From Gnetum montanum (Eukaryota; Streptophyta; Gnetopsida; Gnetales; Gnetaceae): a stretch of DNA of 41,104 nt. A program made the position numbers and the translations under genes. The DNA is taken from the NCBI GenBank assembly GCA_015680685.1, contig MNCI01038361.1:44694-85797 (forward strand), given 5' to 3'. Every line of letters begins with the position of its first letter. The stretch's first letter is position 1. Under the pieces are notes generated by a model that saw only the letters and a list, made by a program, of their open reading frames with translations, made no database searches and was not told where the DNA came from. Shown here in pieces: positions 33,401 through 41,104 of the stretch.

Positions 33401-34633
33401 GGATTTAACTCCCCTATGAAGATCACATTTGTAGGTAAAATTCCTTGAAAATAAGTTACATGTATTTATTTTTTGTGATAGGACTGCTCATTTGAAACAA
33501 CATTATAATGTTACAATAAGACACTTGTATGATTTGTTTTTTCTACCTCCATTTGTACTTGATCAATTTGTCAAGTCTATTTTTATTTTTCATGAAAATG
33601 TAATATTTGTCTAATAGATCTTATGGGTCTTCGAAAGTAATAAAACTTCAATTTCAATTTTAATTTTTAACTATTCTTTATTAATGTGTTGTATGAGATC
33701 CTACTCTATCAAATAAATATTTTAAACAAATAAAAGAAATTCATAAGTTTTTTGGTCAAAAACTTAAAGTAAAAAGATAGACTTAATATAATACCATGCT
33801 TCTTAAAGCAAAGATGATGTCACTAGACAAAGGTAGGTGAAGGGTTTTACAGTGATTTACTATGACCACATATTTTAGCTCAAGCATATTGGGTACTGTT
33901 GAAACTAAATCTATAACCTGTATACTAAAGGCCACATGCTCTAACCAAATGAACATAGGCTTAATGACAATGAAGTTTTATTATACTATCATTGTTGCTA
34001 TTAAGGATTGTATCAAAAGTCACCTTGAGAAATTTGTAGCTTGATTGCTATTCAAAAGATAAAATAGAGAGAAATGTTTACATAAAGATTGTTACATAAA
34101 GGTCTACATAATGAAGATAGAGTAAAGAGGCTTGTTTCTAGAAAATGTTTATTTATTTATGACATATTAGAGAAAAAATTTATCATGCAAAGTATAGAAA
34201 AGATAGGCAAATATGTTCATTGCAATAACTATTCAATATCAATTAATAATATGGTTGATGAATGGTAACATTATTAGAGGGATTTTTCTTTGGCATGCAT
34301 GGATACATTGTCATTGTTGTTGTTGATGTGGTTATGCTTTAATGACTAATAAGTGGTTACATTATTGAAGTTTGAAATGTCTAAATATAGTGTTATTGTT
34401 GTGCTTGAGAAGCAAATTGAATCTCTTATTATTAGATATAGTAATGGTTGAAAGTAAGGAGGAATCATTATGTAGATAGTGATGATATGACAAAAATTAG
34501 TACATTATGTTTTATATTTTTTTTTGCATTGTGAAGAACATGTTCTTGTAGCTAGTCCTCTCAATAGATTATAAATGGTAACATGCATTTTGTTCAAGTG
34601 AATGACGTGTGTTGACAAGTTTGAAATAGTAGA
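33401..34633. other. AT-rich stretch, no gene recognised
   Basis: A 60-codon plus-strand frame at 33862-34044 shows no domain I know. Nothing else stands out before the LONELY GUY-type relic. Confidence 0.5.
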
Positions 34634-35592
34634 ATGACAAGAATTTGTGTATTTTGTGAAAGTAAGTTAGGTAAGAATAATAGATTTGAAAATGATACTA
34701 ACCAACTTGGATTAGAAATGGTAATGTTAGGTATTTCTAATTTTCAAGGTATGTATGATAGATTTATATGTTTTTGTTTATTTAACTTAGTTGTTTTGGT
34801 ATGAAGGTTGGAAGAAATATAGAATTAAGAAATGGAGGAGGAAGCATTAGGCTAATGGGTTTGTAGGTAACACTATTTTTAGTGATGGAGGAAATGTTTT
34901 TGCGTAAGATTATGACTATGGATTCTTATCAAGGTATTTTCCTTGTGAGTCATCATTTGTATCTTGAATAACAAAGTGGTACCGAAACTTTTTGCATCTA
35001 AGTAGGTACTATTCTAATAACAGTCACCTTTTGTTAGTGTAGTGTACTTGTGTGTCTCATAGTAATAGTTTAGGTATTTTCTTATGATTTTTACTACACA
35101 TAGATCATTGGTAAAGCAATCAACAATGTTCATATTGTTAATACTATGCATGAGAGGAAAGCAATGATGACAAAGTGTTCAAATGCCTTTATCGCTTTAA
35201 TAGGTAGTTGTTATATTAGTATTTCATTTTGTAAAATTTAATGTATTCCATTGTAGTTGAAATCATTTTATGTCTTATTACTATGTGGTTTTGAAACCAT
35301 GGAAGAAGTTATGGAGGTTATTAGTTGGAGACAACTTGGAATTTATAACAAGCTAGTATGTTTGATGACGTTGTAACATTAAAAATAGTTTATTGTCATT
35401 AAAGTTAAAAATTGGTTAATAATTTTTCTTATTCATTTTCAAGTAGCGTTGTTAAATGTTGAAGGGTATTATGACTTTATGTTGACATTTTTAGATCATG
35501 TGGTGAATGATGGTTTTATTAGTAGTCAACATCATGATATCCTTTTTGCAGAGACTTTTCCAAGAAAGTTAATATGTAAGCTTAAAGTATGA
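34634..35592 (+). pseudogene. LOG-like: LONELY GUY-type cytokinin riboside 5'-monophosphate phosphoribohydrolase, broken
   Basis: LOG enzymes release active cytokinin bases from their riboside monophosphates in one step. Exon 1 (34634-34720) reads RICVFCESKLGKNNRFE and ends at a GT donor. Exon 2 (34807-34903) reads VGRNIELRNGGGSIRLMGL, then, after a TAG at 34864 and a frameshift, FSDGGNVFA. A short exon at about 34976-35002 gives VPKLF (family: IPKTL). Exon 4 (35104-35203) has MHERKAMMTK and NAFIAL. Exon 5 (35285-35355) has GFETMEEVMEVISWRQLGIY. The last exon (about 35443-35592) has LLNVEGYYDFML and NDGFIS. The family motif PGGxGTxxEE has become IGGFETMEE, with Pro and the second Gly-Thr glycine lost. 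At least one splice acceptor is mutated. Order, spacing and splice sites match a whole plant LOG gene of about 200 residues, now dead. Confidence 0.88.
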
Positions 35593-36160
35593 AAATATTA
35601 TTGACACATTGCATATATTTTTGTTTATTTTTTCCTACATTTTGGTTGATATTATAATTCATACATTTGATAATGTTTTCAATAATGAAAAGACTAGCTT
35701 GGATTTAAAGAAAATGTTTTGGTTGGAAAAAATATTTTTCAAGAATGAAGGGACAACACCTTGGTTTTTAAGAAAATATTGTGGTTGAAGTGATGTCAAA
35801 TAGGGCTATAAGCAATTGTAAATGTACCTTAAAGATATTAGCAAAAGGGAAAATTTATTAATAAGAAAAAAGTAACTATTTTCTTACTAGTTGGTGTAGT
35901 TATATCATTGCTAATGTAAAAAATTATGTATTTTTTATTAGTAATCCTCACAAAAAAGATAATATGTAGCCCTTATTCATTAAGCATATGTAGTATCACA
36001 TGAAACAAGGGTAAGTATTGCAAATAGAACATAATCATATTTTGCAAGTATTCCAATGTTAGTCCATCATTAAGTTGAATATTCAATATGCACAAATCAT
36101 ATCTTAAAGGAAACTTGTATCATCAACATGCATATTATTTTGCCAAAAGTAACTTATATC
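35593..36160. other. AT-rich spacer between two gene relics
   Basis: Nothing recognised on either strand. Confidence 0.5.
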
Positions 36161-36767
36161 TCACTTGTTTATTGTATACAGTACTTGATAAAAAGAAAAC
36201 CATGAGGGACTACAAATAACATGTCTTCTTTGTATGGTGGAAAATAAGCAATAACTCATGTTTGGCCAACCAAACATGTATGTGTATATATTTCTATCTC
36301 TTGGGTCTATATAGAAAAAATAATCACCATGGTTTGCACCTTGAACAAAAGAGGAATAATTTTCTATCATTAAATATGGATTATGACCAAAATCTTTCCA
36401 CCATTCAAACCATGCATTGTTAGGTATATTAAATGGAACAATCTTAATTTCATAATAGAAACATGAATTTCCAAATTTGTAAAATGGCAACAGCCACCAA
36501 TTATTTGTCATACTACTCATGTTTTAAATTCGAACATATACTTTGTGGTAATAATATATTGATGAATTAATTTGTTCATACTTATATATTGCATTCTGTT
36601 GATGCAACCTAGATTCATAGATAAATTTTTTCAAAGCAATGCCATATCACTGAGAGTTAGCTTCCATCACAAATGATGGCATGCATTCATCTAGATCTCC
36701 ACTATCATAATTCATGAGTAGATGGGAAGATCACTGTTACCAAACTTCCTTAAATAGATATGATGTC
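36161..36767 (-). pseudogene. Aromatic-rich coding relic, function unknown
   Basis: The open frame 36161-36520 encodes 119 residues with an unusual density of Trp, Tyr and Phe: NNWWLLPFYKFGNS, then PNNAWFEWWKDFGHNPYLM, then GANHGDYFFYIDPRDR. Upstream on the same strand the same frame continues to about 36767 with only a few stops and still reads like protein (SGDLDECMPSFVMEANS, then KKFIYESRLHQQNAIYKYEQ), so this is a formerly longer gene. The WWxxFG pattern and the mix of charged and aromatic residues do not match a family I can name. A retroelement or endogenous-virus origin and a host gene are both possible. It lies between the LOG-type and response-regulator relics, on the opposite strand. 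Confidence 0.5.
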
Positions 36768-37613
36768 ATTTTATCCTTTTTAAAAAAATCTATCCAAATA
36801 AAGTAGAAATATACAAGTTAGAACATGGAATGTGTTTAAACAATAAATATAAAACCAAAAAACCAAAACAATCATAAGGTAGATTTTTTGAGAGTTTCTG
36901 AAATAGAATACAAATTGAAAAGCTAGTATACTCTTATGTTGAGTTTTTCTTTGCAAGGGCCTTCTAGATCTACACTATAACTATGCTTTTTATTTGTAGA
37001 GTGTATGTGATCAATATGCATAGTATGGTTATGTGGTTAAATGAAAACAAAAAAAGAACTAGCTCTTATAGTTGAAGTTTGAGATGTTTATTTTTATTCA
37101 AGATAGGTTATAACCCATTAAGTAAAGTATACATTAGGTTTGCATTATGATAATGTTACAAAACAATGATGTGACATGACAAAGATTTTATGACATACAT
37201 CTAGTAGATTTTATCTTCTCATTGAGTGTGGTTCTATAACCATCATATTCTCAGTATAATGAGTGTACAAAAAGGTGGTTTAAGAATCATAAATGGAAGA
37301 TTTAAATTTAAAAGTTTGAGTGTGCTAGGTTGCATAGGAGATACAAATCTATTATTTTAACAATAATGTTAACAGTGGTAGATTTGGGTGTATTAATTGC
37401 AAAGTAAAATCTCAACTATAATGACATAAAATAATGGATAAGTAAGATGCATACTATGAATTATTAGAAATAGATGGATAATATTCCATAAATTGTGATA
37501 AACATTTATGAATTGAAGCTATTTATTTGTTATGTGTATTTCAAAGTTGTTGTTAGGATTGTGTATATAAAAGAGTTGCACTTGATTGCATACATAGGAA
37601 ATATCGAAATGCC
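36768..37613. other. AT-rich spacer upstream of the response-regulator relic
   Basis: No confident feature. It would hold the 5' flank of the response-regulator gene; no clear promoter element was identified. Confidence 0.45.
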
Positions 37614-39430
37614 ATGGCTTTAGCACAAAAATATAATGATGGTTTCTATGGAGTTCATGTTCTTATTATTGATCATGATGTTTTATGTTGATTGGTTTCA
37701 AAAGAAATGTTTGGATCTTGTAATTATAAAGGTATAGTGATGTGTTGTTTTGTTAGGCTTATAGTATTAATTTTCTTTTAAAACTATTTATCTTTAACTT
37801 TTGTTTATGTGTTAGTTACAAATTGCAATGAGGGTATGAAAGATTTGAATGTATTGAAGAAAGAAAGAAATATGTTTAATCTCTTCATTATTGATGAGGA
37901 CATACTTTTTCAAGATAGATTCAAAATTGCAAAGTATGTTAAAAAAATAAGAATACCTTTGATAAGTAAGTTATTTGATATGTTGCACATTAGAGAATTT
38001 TATGTAGTTATATGTATATATTTTAATATTCTTTTTGCTACTTAGTAATGTTTGTTGTTGAAGATAAAGATACTATCAACAAAATAGTTATGCTTGGAGC
38101 ATGTTATTATCCTCTAAAACCTATTTTCTTGAAAGATGTGAAAATTGTGTGGCAACATATAATCAGAGAAAAAATTATTTGAAAAATTTGTTTTTGTGGT
38201 GGAAATAAAGTGACCAAAAACAAAGGAAAAATGCTAGAGAAAACAACAAAAAGATAAGAGCAAAGATTCAAAAAGAATTATTTGTAGTTAAATTGAACAA
38301 AGATTTATGACAAGTGGACAAATGCTTCAAATAGATGGTAATATGTTTTGTTTATTATATATATATATATAATTATTTTCTAATCAAGTAATATGTTTTT
38401 TTTTTATTTTCAGTTATTGTTAGGTGAGACTTCAAAAGAAATGATACATGAAAGTAATAGTACTCAACCTACTTATGTAGATGCACAACATAACCTTCTA
38501 GTAAAAATAGCATAAAAGACAAAGTGTTATAAAAAGTATATATTTGCATGTAATTTATATAGTTTTAACAAAATAATGGTTTGAAATTGTGTAGAAATGT
38601 TGCTTATCATTAAAGGGACAAAAGAATTTACATTCTAATTCTACAAATGTTGATAGAAACAATATTTATTATGAACAACATTAGAAAATGAAAACTCTTT
38701 GAAAAAATCATGTTTAAGATATCATGGAAAAGTTTTTGCTAATGCTATATAAAATAGTCATAGAGAGTATGACTTATCAAATAAAAATGTTGATCATACT
38801 TGTTATTTTTATAGCCATGATGGAAATCAACATTTGTCATTTGTTAGATGCATATAAAAACAATAATTTTTTTTTGTATAATGGTGAGGATGCTATATTA
38901 GATGTATGTTATGTTTGTTTTATATGTATAGGTGTTTTCTAAAAGACAATAATATGTTATCTTTATGTAGGACTATTGTTAGATGAGACTTTAGGAAAAA
39001 GGATACATGAAAGTAACAACAGTCAACCTACTTGTGTAGATGCAAAATCTATTCTTCAAGTAAAAAATATGAAAAAAGTAGTATAAAAAGCATATGCTTG
39101 TATATAAGTCTTGTAGTTTTAACAAGCATAATGTGTTTAAATTATGTAGAAATATTTCTTACCATTGAAAGGAATAAAAGTTTGAATTTAGATTGTGTAG
39201 ATGTTGCTGAGAGATATACTATTTATTCTCAACAATTAAAATAGGGAAACGATGGCTCTTTTCTAAAATTATATCCCAAAAATCATGACAATATTATTTT
39301 GGATGGTATATCAAATAGTTTTAGAGAATATGAATTATCAAATAGAAATGTTGATCAAAGATATTTTTTTTATAGCCATGATGGAATTCAACATTTATCA
39401 AATTTATATAAAAGTAAAAAAGAATCTTTG
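37614..39430 (+). pseudogene. ARR-B-like: Type-B cytokinin response regulator (receiver plus GARP domain), broken
   Basis: Type-B regulators are nuclear transcription factors activated by phosphorelay from cytokinin receptors. Exon 1 (37614-37731) reads GVHVLIIDHDVLC, then a TGA at 37689, then SKEMFGSCNYK. Exon 2 (37816-37965) continues VTNCNEGMKDLNVLKKE and FNLFIIDED, with the phospho-acceptor Asp kept (37894-37896), to IPLI. Exon 3 (38046-38337) gives GACYYPLKPI with the conserved Lys, then VWQHIIREK, TGA at 38180, a frameshift, and a worn GARP start (38271-38337) matching WSxELHQRFVTAVNQLGID. GARP exons follow twice: 38414-38500 with 38595 onward, and 38971-39059 with 39150 onward. Each donor sits exactly at the family's HLQ|KYR junction (ILQ|KYFLPLK in copy two). 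Introns are GT-AG and about 80-95 bp. Clearly a pseudogene. Confidence 0.87.
38410..39425 (+). repeat. Tandem duplication (about 557 bp) of the last GARP exons
   Basis: Copy one covers about 38410-38865 and copy two about 38968-39425. Matching landmarks are offset by 555 to 561 bp: TATTGTTAG (38415 and 38974), AAATxTTxCTTA after the intron (38595 and 39150) and ATAGCCATGATGGA (38811 and 39372). The shared protein-like stretch includes HESN.(S/T)QPT.VDA and YSHDG.QHLS. The copies differ by many substitutions, so the duplication is old, and it includes an intron, so it arose in DNA and not through RNA. Confidence 0.85.
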
Positions 39431-40701
39431 TAAGATGCTAAGGTTACTATAATTGATGATGACAATGATCAACATATTATCAGGTGTGTTTTATTGGAAA
39501 ATGTATATTTCAAGCTTTTAATAGAAATGGAAAAGCTGGGTTTCAAGATTATAATAAGTTTTGGAAGGATCAGAGGTAGAAGTTTATATTTGGAATTAGC
39601 AATTTGGAATATGTCAACATAGATTAATTTTTTAAAATTTGATGAAACTATTAATGACTTTTTTTTATTAAGTATCTAGATGATTTTGATGTTTCTTGGT
39701 TATTTAATATATGTAGAAATAGATACTCTTATTATTGGAAGTTGAATGTATTGATAAATTATTTTATTTTGAATAACAATTATTATATTATATCAATATA
39801 TTAAGTAATGATATTTTGGTTGGTTTGCAAGAATTGTGGTCTATTAGTTTTATTTATATTGTGTTACAAGTTTCAATGCTTAATATTGAATGTTATTTTA
39901 TCAATTCTCTTTATTCAACTGTTTTTCTTTTTTTCACCCTACGTAAAAAAGCCAATTTATTTGATATCAAGTTTATGTATAAACTTGTTCCTCATATATT
40001 TTTTATCACAACCCTTATGTTTTATTTATGTTATACTTCCATGTGGAGGATAAACAAAAAAGAAAAATTAAAAGTAGAGGAGTAAAGGCTCCTAAAAATT
40101 TAATTATTTTTAAGAACATAAATTTATTTTAAGTTTTAAACATCAATTCAACATTGGCATTTTTGTAAATATAGACCATAACATTAGCACAAATAATGAG
40201 AATTGTTGTTTTCTTATTCTATGTTTGGTTTTGTTAGCTATTTATTAACTCTACTTATTAATATTCAAAAGTAAGAAGTAGCAATTTGATTTCTTTTTGT
40301 TAAAACTATAACTTTATGTACCAACTTTAATTGTAAATACACATAGGTAGATAAATATAAAAATTTCATTGTTAAAAGTAATAATAGTAAATGGTATTGA
40401 AAAATTCATTTATTTAATGCAATAGCAATAATATTCATAATTGTATTTTTTCCAAATCTAAAGTTTGATAATAAAATAATTCAATGACATTTGTAAATGT
40501 CACATAATATAACTACAACATGCTTGATTTAACAAAATATCAATTAATATTATATAGCTTTTAAATATTATGTCACTTGAAAGGAGCTTATAGCAAGTAG
40601 AAGAATTTATTTGTAAATAAAAAAGATGTGTTAGTACTACACTAGTTGAAAAACTACATAGGAAAATGTACAAAATTTCATAAAATAAAATAAATAAAAA
40701 C
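39431..40701. other. AT-rich stretch, no gene recognised
   Basis: Two overlapping hydrophobic plus-strand frames at 39808-40085 are rich in Phe, Leu, Ile and Tyr. In sequence this AT-rich such frames arise easily. No domain was recognised. It may contain more 3' remains of the response-regulator gene (protein-like FQAFNRNGKAGFQDYNKF near 39510-39565). Confidence 0.45.
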
Positions 40702-41104
40702 CTTAATGCATTTTTTAGATGATGATACTTTTAATTCAGATGTTATTTTTTCAATGTTGCAAAATTGTTTAATTATTTCTTTTGTTGGTTGTAGTTCTTT
40801 CATTTGATGGACATTGTATCGTTGTTCTTTTGCTTTTCTAAACTCTGATGTAGTGACATGAATTTCAAACTCAAATAGCTACCAAGAAACATTATTAAGC
40901 ATTTTTCAAAAACTTTTAATGTCATCTTTTTGTAAAATAAGCATAACTTAAATAGACGGTTTGTATTTAAATTGTCTTAAATAATTAAGGCATGTACCTC
41001 TTTTAATTTTATTTCGAGGGTTTCATATCCCAATAATGTTTTATCCTCATTATATATTATCATCCAAGTTTGTGTGGTATCATCTACCACTTTCACACAA
41101 AAAA
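40702..41104 (-). CDS. Two exons of an unrecognised gene running off the right edge
   Basis: On the minus strand an open frame enters from beyond 41104 and runs to 40998 (VKVVDDTTQTWMIIYNEDK, ending LEIKLKE), where a GT donor follows. An AG acceptor at 40880-40879 opens a second exon, 40878-40702, exactly 59 codons without a stop (FEIHVTTSEFRKAKEQRY, then MKELQPTKEIIKQF), closed by another GT donor. Both junctions are phase 0, so the frame is continuous. Freedom from stops over 90 codons in such AT-rich DNA, together with consistent splice signals, argues for a real exon pair. The second half is Lys/Glu-rich and probably helical. I do not recognise the family. It may be intact, unlike its neighbours. 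Confidence 0.55.

Noticed and set aside
39808-40085. Two overlapping hydrophobic ORFs resembling membrane proteins
   Set aside because: T-rich DNA encodes Phe, Leu and Ile by chance; two frames of the same stretch look equally hydrophobic.

Overview
This is plant nuclear DNA: AT-rich, very gene-poor, full of decayed LTR retrotransposons and plant-only gene remnants (a GARP/Myb-like type-B response regulator, a LONELY GUY-type enzyme and a germin-like protein, the first two with GT-AG introns). The many old LTR elements with CpG-to-TpG decay suggest a seed plant with a large genome. A gymnosperm is possible, but the species cannot be fixed from the sequence. No intact, clearly functional known gene was found. 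No tRNA, rRNA, CRISPR array or bacterial-type operon was seen.

Layout. 1-2384: the 5' part of a minus-strand Ty3/gypsy-type element (LTR, tRNA-Asp-like primer site, broken gag) running off the left edge. 2385-5749: the 3' part of a plus-strand relative (decayed ORF, polypurine tract, 3' LTR). Both LTRs carry a dense array of GATATC palindromes just upstream of the TATA box. 5750-7917: AT-rich, no gene. 7918-13108: a Ty1/copia element, complete in layout but full of stops. 13109-15122: spacer. 15123-22819: a second copy of the same copia family, split within its reverse transcriptase by an insertion at 18662-21276 that has a perfect 5-bp target duplication and contains the assembly gap. 22820-26620: AT-rich spacer with short repeats. 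26620-28000: a GC-richer island with a germin-like pseudogene on the minus strand. 28000-33400: unresolved, with coding-like but broken minus-strand segments. 33400-41104: very AT-rich, but it hides degraded plant genes.

The most interesting part is 34.6-39.5 kb. A complete but broken LONELY GUY-type (cytokinin-activating phosphoribohydrolase) gene can be read exon by exon at 34634-35592. About 2 kb downstream, on the same strand, lies a broken type-B cytokinin response regulator (receiver domain plus GARP DNA-binding domain) at 37614-39430, whose last GARP exons are tandemly duplicated. Thus a cytokinin-synthesis relic and a cytokinin-response relic are neighbours within 5 kb. An unrecognised aromatic-rich minus-strand relic lies between them (36161-36767), and two open, cleanly spliced minus-strand exons of an unrecognised gene run off the right edge (40702-41104).
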